DNA of 64,000 nt. Source: Thermomicrobium sp. 4228-Ro. GTDB taxonomy: Bacteria > Chloroflexota > Chloroflexia > Thermomicrobiales > Thermomicrobiaceae. How positions within the stretch are numbered: position 1 is the first letter of the stretch; every line of letters begins with the position of its first letter. A program made the position numbers and the translations under genes. This document shows positions 1 through 8,936 of the stretch, in pieces. Under the pieces are notes generated by a model, which saw only the letters and a list, made by a program, of their open reading frames with translations, had not been told where the DNA came from and searched no databases. The stretch is from contig NZ_JAPFQM010000006.1 of assembly GCF_026241205.1 (NCBI RefSeq), positions 496,001 to 560,000 on the forward strand, given 5' to 3'.

Positions 1-155
1 TCCGATAACCCAGTCCACTCTCACCCCGACCTGTACCTGGGTTGGACGCACGTGACCTGAATGTCCGCTGTTCACCATCCGACCTCACCCGGCGCCGGTC
101 GAGCACGGTCGCGGCCGAGCGGACTCGTGCCAGTTCGATCGTCGTGGTGCAGGGT

Positions 156-560
156 CTACCGTGACTCGGCGAGACAGACGAGGACGCGTACGGCCGATCG
201 TGCTCGTTCCTCTGCCGGAATCTCGCGTTCGAGGCTTGCGAGGACGTGTTCGGAGATCCCTGCCAGTCGTGCGAGCGGGATCAGCTCCGGTCGCTCGCGC
301 ACGGCGCGGGAGAGAAAGTCCGTGATGTGAAACCCGACGAGTTCGCTCGTCTCGGGATCGATGCGCACGGCGAGCCAGTCTGGGTCATCGAGGAAGACGC
401 TCACCGCGAACTCCTGCGGAACACACCAGAGGAGCAAGAGTTCGTCTGCCAGCGGGTTGTACTGAACCGAGACCTCCGACTCGCGGAGGCGTGCTGTCAG
501 TTCGTCCGGAGGAGGGATGCGGGGCCGGTAGTTGTAGACTGGGAGTTCGCTCAGGGCCAT
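156..560 (-). CDS. Small hypothetical protein, DUF2283-like (antitoxin-like partner)
   Basis: 134 aa. The start is the ATG at 560, inside a longer open frame; residues upstream of it are not protein-like. The middle holds a YNPLADELLLLW stretch, then AVRIDPETSELVGFHITDF. This resembles the short DUF2283 fold, in which a strand pair reading 'value of the residue' is followed by 'G-x-E-I-x-D-F'. The C-terminus is charged and helical. It overlaps the end of the upstream gene by 10 bp, so the two are translationally coupled. In many genomes DUF2283 genes sit directly after a small DUF4258/RelE-like toxin, and this order fits. The family assignment is by pattern only and is uncertain; coding status is well supported. 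Confidence 0.6.
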   Translation of the reverse strand: MALSELPVYNYRPRIPPPDELTARLRESEVSVQYNPLADELLLLWCVPQEFAVSVFLDDPDWLAVRIDPETSELVGFHITDFLSRAVRERPELIPLARLAGISEHVLASLEREIPAEERARSAVRVLVCLAESR

Positions 561-880
561 AGCGCTGTCTCCTTGGGATGAACCCGATCGGTCAGGTAGG
601 CGGTCACGATCACCGCCGGGTTGCTGGAATAGTCCACCACCACTTTCAGATAGGCCGCGGTTCGAAACGAGAGTGCACTCGCCATCTGGTAGAAGCAGCG
701 TCTGGTCGGATGCAGCTTGTCCTGGGTGATCACGAGTGGGTCCTGGACAACAGCGAGAACCGCATCGACGGTGAGCGACCTCCGGCCGCGCTCCGTGACG
801 ATCTGGTACCACGCTTCCTCGCGCAACTCGACCGTGTTGCCGAGCCGGTCACGCGCCCTGTCGGGAAAACCTGGAGCCAT
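551..880 (-). CDS. Small hypothetical protein, possible DUF4258/RelE-like toxin
   Basis: 109 aa from the ATG at 880; an upstream in-frame TTG at 907 would add nine residues. The sequence has an N-terminal amphipathic helix (WYQIVTERGRRSLTV) and a predicted strand-rich C-terminal half ending in KVVVDYSSNPAVIVTAYLTD. That 'K-V-V-V-D-Y ... I-V-T-A-Y' ending is typical of small RNase-like or DUF4258-type proteins that are paired with DUF2283 partners. Its stop overlaps the start of the next gene by 10 bp. A two-gene toxin-antitoxin module is inferred from size, order and overlap; no catalytic residue can be assigned. Confidence 0.55.
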   Translation of the reverse strand: MAPGFPDRARDRLGNTVELREEAWYQIVTERGRRSLTVDAVLAVVQDPLVITQDKLHPTRRCFYQMASALSFRTAAYLKVVVDYSSNPAVIVTAYLTDRVHPKETALWP

Positions 881-991
881 GGGCGTCTCTTTCGCTCTAT
901 CGGCCAACTGTTCCTATGACGCGAGAGGACGCGTGATCCTACGCGGGCAGGTACTGCCTGCGCGCCGCCTTGCTGTCTCGCGCTCTCGCCC

Positions 992-3900
992 TCATCCGGT
1001 CGCGTCCTCCTCCCTCCCATGCCGCACCCGCTCGTCCCCCGGCGGTGGGTCGAGCGGGGAGCGGTAGGGCTCGCCGAGCGTCTGGGCGGCGACCAGCGCG
1101 TCGTAGGCGGCCAGCACCAGCCGAGCCGTCCGATAGTCGCCGTACTCCCGCTCCTCGTTCTGCCGCAGCACCGGGAAAGTGCCCAGGACGTACTCGACGT
1201 CGCTCCGCTCCAGCCCGTAGAGCAGGAAGTAGGCCGCGTCCAGTTCGGCCCGCAGCTGCGCCCGCCGCGCCGGATCCCAGCGGAACGGTGGCCCCTGGTC
1301 CCCGAGGTCGCGGGCGAAGGGCGCGAGGTCCCAGGCGGTGTACACCAGCTCGAGCACGCGCGGGCGCAGCCACCCGGCCAACGTCTCGCCGGGCGACCAG
1401 GCGCAGGGGCGCTGGTAGACGCTGGGCGGGAGGATGGGGAGCTGCTGCATCACGTGGAACTTCAGGTGCGTTCCACTCGCCTTGCAACGAGCCACATAGT
1501 CGAGCACGAGGGCGTCGAGGTTGGCGAGGAGCGCCCAGGCGACATCGGCGTGCACCTTGCCAGGAAGAAGTAAAAGGAAAGTATCTCCCACCCCCACGGC
1601 CGGGAGGACGCTGGCGATGACGGTGCGCTCGTCCGTCGAGCGGGCGATATCCCGCCAGCCGAGGAGCCAGCGGTGCGGCCAGCCCCGCCGCGCCAGCCGC
1701 GCTGTGACCTCGCTTTCCGGCACCCAGTAGCGCGGCAGGACGACCAGCGCTGGATCCTGCTTGGCCGCCAGGGTGAGCGCGACCGCCTCGTCCGGCTGGC
1801 GCGGCGGCCGCTCGAGGGAGGGCCCGCCGGCCTCCGGCTCGTCCTCCCAGCGGCCCGGCCCACCGTAGCTCGCCCAGCGGTGGTCGAACTGGTGCAGGAG
1901 CTTGGCCTCGTAGAGCGGCAGGTACCGCTCCTCCCCGCGCGCGAACACGTTCCCGCGCAGGGCGAACCCAGCGTGCTCGAGCGGCTCGCGCGTGCGGAAG
2001 AGGTGGGAATCCGAAGTCATGTTGAACAGACCTTGGCAGAACTGTACGCCCCACGGGTTCCCGTCCGGGTCGTCCTCGCGCACGAGCACCGGGACGCGCT
2101 GGTAGATGGCGCGGACGAGGTCGGCATCGCGGCGGCGGACGAAGACCGGCGCCGTGCGCGTGTTGGGGTTGATGCGGGCGAAGTCCTCCGGTGCCAGCGT
2201 GTAGACCCGCTCGGGATCGTCGAGGTCAGCGAGTTCCTGCAGGAGGAAGGCGAAGCGCGGCGGCTCCGGATGGTTCCCCTGCGCCAGCGTCACCAGCGCG
2301 AAGCGGTAACTGCGGTGCACACCGGCGAAGATACCACGCCGGTTCTCGAAGTCGAAGAGCGAGACGAGCGCCCGGTGGTCGACGAGTCGAGCGAAGAGGT
2401 GCCGGGTGGTGTGGTCGGTGGCCAGGTTCGTGGGGACGACCAGCCCGGCGCGGCCGCGCGGGCCGAGGAGTTGCCAGGCCAGCTCGGTGAAGACGGCGTA
2501 GGTGTTGACCTTGCCCTCACCCACGAGAGGAAAGCGGAACGATCGCTTGACGAAATCCGCAATACGATGAACTGCCTTGTGGTATCGCTGCCATTCAGCG
2601 TACAGCTGGCACTCCTGCTCTGTCCCGCTGGCGAGCTTGGCTATCGCGCGCTTCCGATCCTCACCCGACAGGGTGGCGATCCGAAGGGCACCGCGCGACG
2701 CGAAAAACTTTACTTCCTCAGGCTGCAGCTGTTCCCACGGCGGGTTGCCGAGGACGACGTCGAAGCCGCCGCCGGCGAAGACGTCGGGGAACTCGAGCGG
2801 CCAGTGGAAGAAGCGCAGCTCGCTGGCGAGCGCTTCGGCCGTCGCGGCGACCATGGGGTCGACCGGCTTGCCGGCCAGCGCCTGCCGGACGTGCCCGGTC
2901 GTCGGCACGCGCTCGCTGCTCGTGAGGTCGACGAAGAAGGCGGCCGTCCAGAGGTCGCAGGCCGCTCGCAACCGCTGGAAGCGCGGGTCGTTGGCCAGCT
3001 GCCGGTAGGCCTGTTCCTTGGCCAGCCGCTCCTCGACCGTCCGCTCGGGCATCCGCTCGACCCCCTCGGTGAGGAGACCCAGGTCGAAGAGCGTCTCGTC
3101 GACGTCGACGGCGCCTTCGGTGAGCGGCAGTTGCTGGCGCTCGCGCTGGTTCCGCTGGCGGATCCCGCGCGCTCGCGCCCGCTCGTCGCGCTCGTCGCGC
3201 TCGTAGGCGGCGTCGGGGATCCCCTCTTTCAGCGCAGCGAGGTCGAAGACGCCGACGAGCGAGTCGCCGCAGCGGATGCGGTGGTCGAGGAAGGTGAGCG
3301 GTTGCCCCGGGACGTGCGCCTCGATCCAGAGCGCGACCTTGCACAGCTCGACGGCCAGTGGGTTCTTGTCGACGCCGTACAGGCAGTGGGCCACCACGTC
3401 GCGCAGGGCCGCGCGGAGCGCCTCGGGCGCGGGCTCCTCCTCGCCGGTGCGGGCGCGCGCCAGCTCGCGGGCCAGCCGCCGGGCGGCGGCCAGCAGGAAG
3501 TGGCCGGAACCGGCTGCCGGGTCGCAGACGTTGAGGGAGAGGACGGCCTGCTCGCGCTCCTCCCGGGTCTTCTTGTCGCGCAGGCGGGCCCCGAGCACCG
3601 GCTCGAGCGCGCTGGTCACCAGCTCGCGCACCAGTTCCGGCGGGGTGTAGTAGGAGCCGGTCGAGCGGCGCTCGGTACCGGGCGCGAAGCGGAACGGCTC
3701 GGGAGCGTCGAGGTCGAGGAGCGGCGCGTGGTCGAGCAGGCTCTCGTAGACCGAGCCCAGCTCCTCGACGTCGAGCGCGGCGTAGTTGACGCGCCGCAGC
3801 GTCCCCCGCTCGTCGCGGATGCGCGAGAGGGCGTCGACCGCAGCCAGGAGGTCGTGGTTCCGCAGCCGCCACCCCTCGAACGGATCGGGACGGAAGAGCT

Positions 3901-5053
3901 CGCCGTCGAGGACGGGGAGGTCGAGGAGGGCAGCGAGCGGGCGACCGTCCGGGAGCTGGCCGGTGCCGCGGAGGAGGGCGAAGAGGACGCAGAGCCCGGC
4001 CCACTGGTCGTCGTGCTCGTCGGTCGAGGAGCGTTCCTCGGCCAGGCGGCGCAGGCGTTCGAGGCAGTAGCCCTGACGGTAGAGGTCGTTCCCGCCGAGG
4101 AGCCCACGCTCCTCGACCACCAGGAGGAAGAGGAGCCGGTAGACGAGGCGCAGCAGGAGCTCGTAGAAGCGGGCCGGCGTGAGCGCTCCTCGGGCGACCG
4201 CATCGCGCAGCGCCGCGTTGGCCGGGTGGCGCAGGAAGCCGTTGCCGAGGATGCGGATCGCCTGCTCGACGCCATCACGCAAGCGGTCGCGGGCTCGCGC
4301 ACCGTGCTCGCGCGCCAGCTGGTGGTACTGCTCGAGCCAGCACTGGGGCGCGTCGGCCAGCCCGCTGGGCAGGCGCGAGCGGTGGAGCAGCCGGTAGAGG
4401 ACGGTGAAGTCGACGAAGCGCTCGCCGGCCATGATCGCCTCGAGGTCGAACTCGAGGTAGGACTCGGTGCGCAGCGCGGGGGAGGTGCGCTGCAGGCGCA
4501 GGATGCGGCCATTGGTGACGAGTCCCCACAGTTGCCCGCCGCGGTTGAGGAACTCCTGGACGAGCGCGTGCGGCGAGCGGCGCGGCCGGCCGGAGGGGTC
4601 GACGCGGCCGAGTTCCTGGCGGGCGCCAGCGATGTGGACGGGTGGGGCGTCGCCCGGGCTCCCGGCCCGGTGGGAGATCCAGTAGGTCTCCTCGCCGAGC
4701 TGGTAGGCCCGTTCGTTGCGCTCCAGGTCGTAGCCGAGCAGGGAGAGGAGGGGGACGACCCAGACGTTGCGGGTGAGGCTGGTGGCGCGGTCGGACTCGG
4801 GGAGCTGCGCCAGGCGGCTCTGGAAGATGCGGAAGAGGTCGAGCGCGTCGCGGTAGGCCTGCGCCAGGGCGTCGCGGAACGAGCGCTCGTCGGGGAAGCC
4901 GAAGTCGCGCGGGCGCTGGCCCGGGAGGCTGGCGGGATCGGTGCGGAGCGTTTCCAGGAAGTCGGGGGAGAAGAGGCTCCCGACCAGGCGAATGGCGGTG
5001 GTGCCGGTGTGGCTCAGGCCGGTGGCGAGTTCGCGGGGAGCGGCCAGGGCCAT
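992..5053 (-). CDS. Large N6-adenine DNA methyltransferase, DISARM DrmMI / Eco57I-like
   Basis: 1353 aa, starting at the ATG at 5053. Around residue 508 is the AdoMet-binding motif I (CDPAAGSGHFLLAAA). Around residue 769 is the catalytic motif IV (VVLGNPPWEQLQ), which defines a gamma-class adenine-N6 methyltransferase. About 480 residues precede motif I; they include a segment near 200-230 (SPHALVQEFL, then LWGLVTNGRILRL) also seen at the front of large type IIG and defence methyltransferases. A long C-terminal region probably recognises DNA. I see no clear PD-(D/E)XK motif, so cleavage activity is not supported. An SNF2 helicase on the same strand lies upstream across a repeat-filled gap. 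That pairing is the DrmMI-DrmD pair of class 1 DISARM; a solitary type IIG or PglX-like enzyme is the alternative. Confidence 0.8.
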   Translation of the reverse strand: MALAAPRELATGLSHTGTTAIRLVGSLFSPDFLETLRTDPASLPGQRPRDFGFPDERSFRDALAQAYRDALDLFRIFQSRLAQLPESDRATSLTRNVWVVPLLSLLGYDLERNERAYQLGEETYWISHRAGSPGDAPPVHIAGARQELGRVDPSGRPRRSPHALVQEFLNRGGQLWGLVTNGRILRLQRTSPALRTESYLEFDLEAIMAGERFVDFTVLYRLLHRSRLPSGLADAPQCWLEQYHQLAREHGARARDRLRDGVEQAIRILGNGFLRHPANAALRDAVARGALTPARFYELLLRLVYRLLFLLVVEERGLLGGNDLYRQGYCLERLRRLAEERSSTDEHDDQWAGLCVLFALLRGTGQLPDGRPLAALLDLPVLDGELFRPDPFEGWRLRNHDLLAAVDALSRIRDERGTLRRVNYAALDVEELGSVYESLLDHAPLLDLDAPEPFRFAPGTERRSTGSYYTPPELVRELVTSALEPVLGARLRDKKTREEREQAVLSLNVCDPAAGSGHFLLAAARRLARELARARTGEEEPAPEALRAALRDVVAHCLYGVDKNPLAVELCKVALWIEAHVPGQPLTFLDHRIRCGDSLVGVFDLAALKEGIPDAAYERDERDERARARGIRQRNQRERQQLPLTEGAVDVDETLFDLGLLTEGVERMPERTVEERLAKEQAYRQLANDPRFQRLRAACDLWTAAFFVDLTSSERVPTTGHVRQALAGKPVDPMVAATAEALASELRFFHWPLEFPDVFAGGGFDVVLGNPPWEQLQPEEVKFFASRGALRIATLSGEDRKRAIAKLASGTEQECQLYAEWQRYHKAVHRIADFVKRSFRFPLVGEGKVNTYAVFTELAWQLLGPRGRAGLVVPTNLATDHTTRHLFARLVDHRALVSLFDFENRRGIFAGVHRSYRFALVTLAQGNHPEPPRFAFLLQELADLDDPERVYTLAPEDFARINPNTRTAPVFVRRRDADLVRAIYQRVPVLVREDDPDGNPWGVQFCQGLFNMTSDSHLFRTREPLEHAGFALRGNVFARGEERYLPLYEAKLLHQFDHRWASYGGPGRWEDEPEAGGPSLERPPRQPDEAVALTLAAKQDPALVVLPRYWVPESEVTARLARRGWPHRWLLGWRDIARSTDERTVIASVLPAVGVGDTFLLLLPGKVHADVAWALLANLDALVLDYVARCKASGTHLKFHVMQQLPILPPSVYQRPCAWSPGETLAGWLRPRVLELVYTAWDLAPFARDLGDQGPPFRWDPARRAQLRAELDAAYFLLYGLERSDVEYVLGTFPVLRQNEEREYGDYRTARLVLAAYDALVAAQTLGEPYRSPLDPPPGDERVRHGREEDATG

Positions 5054-5189
5054 GGGTACGTCCTCTCCGGAGGTGGGACGAGCCGACCGGTCGTCGTGCT
5101 GTCTGGCGCGCACTGTAGCAGAGGCGCAGGGTGGCTGGGAAGGGGTAATCGGTACGGGATGCTGCACGCGCTGCCGGGGCGCGGCACGC

Positions 5190-5690
5190 CGGTAGCCCCC
5201 TCATCTCCCGGCCTCCTCTCCTGCGCGGTGCGGGAGAGGGGTGCCCGAACGTCCCGGAGGGGTCGGGCGTGCGTGACCCGGCCGGCCCGAGAGGGCCGGG
5301 AACGGACGCACGTCCGGGCGCGGCACGCCGCGTCCCTACAGGGAAAAACGGGCGACGCACGCGTCGCCCCTACACGGGAAACGCGTGGGTGGATCGTGAC
5401 GGTCGCCCGCCGTTCGTCTACGGGCCCCAGACAACGACCGACCGCTGTAGGGGTCGCGCGTGCGTGACCCGTCCGGCCCGGAGGGCCGGGGAACGTGGCC
5501 CGGTTCCCGCGCCTGCGGCGCGCCACGCCGGTAGCCCCCCCTCACCCCCCGACCCCCTCTCCCGCACCGCGCGGGAGAGGGGGTGGCGAGCGGAGCGAGG
5601 TGGGGGTGGGGTGTGCGTAGACGGGCGACGCGTGCGTCGCCCCGACAAGGGAGACGTGGTGGGACGCCGGGCCTGAGTGCGGCGGGGGTG
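5190..5690. repeat. Palindromic repeat block between methyltransferase and helicase genes
   Basis: This gene-free gap contains two degenerate copies of the hairpin-rich element described at 47711, near 5255-5341 and 5442-5545. It also carries the palindrome GGGCGACG-CACG-CGTCGCCC near 5351. A long hairpin at 5553-5583 has a 13-bp stem (CCCCCTCTCCCGC against GCGGGAGAGGGGG). Open frames that cross the block are by-products of its composition. Confidence 0.75.
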
Positions 5691-5742
5691 AGGGGACAGG
5701 CCGGGCCAGCGGCGCTCCACCTCGACACGGGGAACGCCGCGC

Positions 5743-8640
5743 TCACCGCTTCGGCTGCAAGACGAGCAGGGCGACCAGGTCAGGTGGCCAGAGCGGCTCG
5801 ACCGCCAGCCCGCGCAGGCGGGCACCAGCCGCCTCGCGGACACGCCGGTGCGCCTCGCGCAGTGCGGTCGCGCGGGCTTCGAGTTGCCCAGCGAGCGGGC
5901 CGGCCGGCTCGGGCTGCCCGAGCAGCTCGGCGAGCGGCTCCAGCGCGAGCGCCGCCAGCTCGCGGCGTTCAGCGAGCGGGATCTCGGCCTCGGGACGCGC
6001 CGCATCGAGCAAGCGACGAGCCTCGCCGGGGTCGAGCCACTGCTCGGCCAGGAGGTCGCAGCCGGTGACGAGGACGTCCTCGAGCACGGCGTCCGGCCGC
6101 TCCGGCCGGCGGAGCAGGAAGCGGGCACGCAGCAGGGCGAGCGTGGTCACGCGCGGGACGAGACCGGTGCGGACGACGCCGGCTCGGGCTACGACCGACG
6201 CCGCGGTCGGCCGCTCGAAGGCGAGCTCGACGAGGTAGCGGGCGAGCGCGGCGGTGAACGGGTGGTTGCGGCCGACCCAGGGTGTACCGGAGGGGTGCGG
6301 GAAGGTGAAGGCGATGCGCCAGGGCTCCCGCACCTGCCGCGGAAGGGCGAGCTGCACCGCGTCCGGGAGCGTGGCGAGCCCGCTGAGCGTGAGCGTCCCG
6401 TCGTCGTCGAGGCGGACGTGGGCACCGAGCCGCTGGGCTGCAGCGGCCACGAAGTCGCGGACGGCGTGCTCGTCACCGAGCACGGCATCGCACGCTTCCA
6501 GTTCGCGCAGGACGGCTCGGGGGTCGAGCGCGTGCTGGGCGAAGCGGGTGCGGCGGACGCGCTCGCGCTCGGTGTCCTCGTCCCAGCGACGGAGCAGCGC
6601 GTCGCTGGGATCGGGGCCGAGCGGCAGCGCGAGCTGGGTCTGGCGCGGGCGCTCGAAGAGCCGGTGGACGAGGAGTTCGGCGAGCCAGCCCTCGTCCTCG
6701 GGGACGGGGACGTAAATGCCGAGATGCTTGCGGATCTGGTCGGCCTTGCGGATCAGGATGTCGACCACCTCGGCGTCGACCGGGTTATCGAGGCCGTAGA
6801 GGCGCACGGCGGTGACGTGCGGTCGGGACTGGCCGAAGCGGTCGACCCGGCCTTCGCGCTGCTCCAGCCGGTTCGGGTTCCAGGGGAGGTCGTAGTGGAG
6901 GACGGCATCGAAGGCGTCTTGGAGGTTGACGCCTTCGCTCAGGCAGTCGGTCGCGACGAGGACGCGCTGCGGTGCCTGCTGGAGCGCCTGGACACGCTCG
7001 CGGCGTTCCTCGTCGCCGATGCGGCCGGTCAGGCACTCGACGACGAGGTCGGGGAACTCCGCTTCGAGCGCCGCGCGCAGCTGCTCGGCGACGTACTCGG
7101 CGGTATCGACGAAGACGCACCAGACGACGGGTGCCGAGCCGCGCGCGAGCAGCTCGCGCACAGCGGCGAGGCATTCCTGGAGTTTGGTGTCCTGGGCTGG
7201 ATCCGCCGCGAGCGTCCGAGCGCGGCGGGCGAGGTCGCGGAGGCGCCGGCGCTCGCTGTCGCTCAGCGCGGTACGGCGGTCGCTCGCCAGCTCCAGCCGG
7301 TGGCTGGGCACCTCGTCGAGCGCTGGCTGCTCGGTCGGTTCGAGTCCGAAGAGTGCGGCCGGTTCGGCGCCGTTCGCGCTGGGGAGTTCGGCGAGCGGCG
7401 TGGCCTCCGCCTCGTCTTCGCTGGGGGGCTCGCGCCGCTCGAGCGCTTCGGCACCGGCCCGCGGGCTGGACATGACGCAGCGCAGGAGGGTGAGGGCGGC
7501 CCACCACTGGAAGCGGCGCTCGCGGTCGGGGAGCTGGCGGCTCCGCTCGACGAGCTGGCGGCAGAAGGTGAACACCTCGTCGAAGAGCTCTCGGTAGGCT
7601 GGCGAGAGACGGTAGGTGCGTTCGACAGCCTGGCGCTGTGGGTAGTGGTGTTCAGCTTCTGGCCACTGCGAACGGATATCGGCCCGAGTCCGCTGGACGA
7701 AATGGCGGGCCAGCTGCCGGCGCTGCTCCTCGTCGAGTCGGTCGAGCTCCCACTGCTCGAAGGTGGGGTCGAGGAGGCCGAGCAGGCGCTGGAAGGCGCG
7801 CTGGATGCCGGAGTGCGGTGTGGCAGTGAGCAGCAGGAGATGGCGACGAGGGTCGCGGGCGAGTGCGCGGACGAGCTCGTAGCGGAGGTGGCGCGGGTCG
7901 CGCTCGGCCGCGCTGGCTGGGACGACACCGTGGGCCTCGTCGACGATGACCAGGTCGGGTGCCTCGGCGAGGAAGGGCTCGCGGTTGCGGGGCAGCTTGA
8001 GGAAGTCGATCGAGGCGACGACGACCGGGTAGTGGCGGTACAGCGAACGGCCGGTGGGGAGCGTCCGCTCGAGCGCAGCGAGCGTGGCTGGCGCGACGAC
8101 GACCGGTTCGAGATTGAACTTGTCGCGCAGCTCGCTCGCCCACTGGTCGGTGAGCGGCGGCGGACAGAGGACGGTCAGACGGCGGATCTCGCCGTTGTCC
8201 CAGAGCTCGCGGGCGATGAGTCCCGCTTCGATCGTCTTGCCGACACCGACGTCGTCGGCGATGAGGAGGCGTACGGGGTCGAGTCGCAGCGCCATGAGGA
8301 GGGGGACGAGCTGGTAGGGGCGCGGACGGACGGAGATGCGTCCGAGCGAACGGAAGGGGGCAGCACCCTCGCGCAGGAGCAAGCGGGTAGCCAGCCCGAG
8401 CAGGCGCACTGCCTCGGCGTCGGCGAGCGCAGTGGGATCGGGGAGCGGGAAGCGAGCGGGTTCGAGCCGCTCGCTGGGGAGCGTGTAGGCGAGCAGGTCG
8501 GCCAGCTGGCGGTGGACAGGGAGTGCGTCCTCGGTCGTCCCGGTGAGCGGTCGGAGCAGGACGACCGCGGGATCGTCACCGGGCAGGACGACCCACTCGC
8601 GGTAGCGGTAGCGGACGACCGAACCGGGCTGGACGGACAT
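5743..8640 (-). CDS. SNF2-family helicase, DISARM DrmD-like
   Basis: 965 aa from the ATG at 8640; residues upstream of it look like non-coding DNA. The helicase core is complete: Walker A DDVGVGKTIEAG near residue 125, Walker B VIVDEAHG near 232, motif III LLLTATPHSG, motif V ATDCLSEGVNLQ and motif VI QREGRVDRFGQSR near 592. The N-terminal ~100 residues (GSVVRYRYREWVVLPG) match the small N-terminal domain of defence-associated SNF2 proteins, and a helical C-terminal third follows the core. In class 1 DISARM, DrmD is an SNF2 helicase encoded next to the adenine methyltransferase DrmMI. Here the methyltransferase lies downstream on the same strand, 689 bp away. RapA-like transcription ATPase is the main alternative. 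Confidence 0.82.
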   Translation of the reverse strand: MSVQPGSVVRYRYREWVVLPGDDPAVVLLRPLTGTTEDALPVHRQLADLLAYTLPSERLEPARFPLPDPTALADAEAVRLLGLATRLLLREGAAPFRSLGRISVRPRPYQLVPLLMALRLDPVRLLIADDVGVGKTIEAGLIARELWDNGEIRRLTVLCPPPLTDQWASELRDKFNLEPVVVAPATLAALERTLPTGRSLYRHYPVVVASIDFLKLPRNREPFLAEAPDLVIVDEAHGVVPASAAERDPRHLRYELVRALARDPRRHLLLLTATPHSGIQRAFQRLLGLLDPTFEQWELDRLDEEQRRQLARHFVQRTRADIRSQWPEAEHHYPQRQAVERTYRLSPAYRELFDEVFTFCRQLVERSRQLPDRERRFQWWAALTLLRCVMSSPRAGAEALERREPPSEDEAEATPLAELPSANGAEPAALFGLEPTEQPALDEVPSHRLELASDRRTALSDSERRRLRDLARRARTLAADPAQDTKLQECLAAVRELLARGSAPVVWCVFVDTAEYVAEQLRAALEAEFPDLVVECLTGRIGDEERRERVQALQQAPQRVLVATDCLSEGVNLQDAFDAVLHYDLPWNPNRLEQREGRVDRFGQSRPHVTAVRLYGLDNPVDAEVVDILIRKADQIRKHLGIYVPVPEDEGWLAELLVHRLFERPRQTQLALPLGPDPSDALLRRWDEDTERERVRRTRFAQHALDPRAVLRELEACDAVLGDEHAVRDFVAAAAQRLGAHVRLDDDGTLTLSGLATLPDAVQLALPRQVREPWRIAFTFPHPSGTPWVGRNHPFTAALARYLVELAFERPTAASVVARAGVVRTGLVPRVTTLALLRARFLLRRPERPDAVLEDVLVTGCDLLAEQWLDPGEARRLLDAARPEAEIPLAERRELAALALEPLAELLGQPEPAGPLAGQLEARATALREAHRRVREAAGARLRGLAVEPLWPPDLVALLVLQPKR

Positions 8641-8936
8641 GCGCGGCTCCTCCCCTGTGCGAGCGACCGCTCGGCAGGATGGCGGCAGGTGGGGCTGTGT
8701 GTCAAGGGGGCGGGCGGTGTGGATCGGAGCCGTCGCCAGCCCGCGAGTGCGCGGTACGGTGGAACAGCTGACGGTACGTGAGGTGGGTTCAGCGGATGCC
8801 ACAGGGTCTGCTTGCGTGTCGCACGCCTGTCCCGCTCGCTGGCCCGTCTGGGCTAGGAGTTCTCGACTCTGGTGTGCCTGCTGGACGCCTGCTATTCTCG
8901 TCACTGCGGAACGGATGCCAGGCGGGAGGGCGGCGT

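Noticed and set aside
1673-5467. Very long plus-strand open frame (about 1260 codons)
   Set aside because: It is antisense to the methyltransferase gene and has no domain or start signal. It is a shadow caused by high GC.
992-8640. Complete DISARM system
   Set aside because: Only the methyltransferase and SNF2 helicase are present next to each other. drmA, drmB, drmC and drmE are not seen adjacent to them.
5848-8781. Long plus-strand open frame (about 980 codons)
   Set aside because: It is antisense to the SNF2 helicase, whose motifs are complete on the minus strand.
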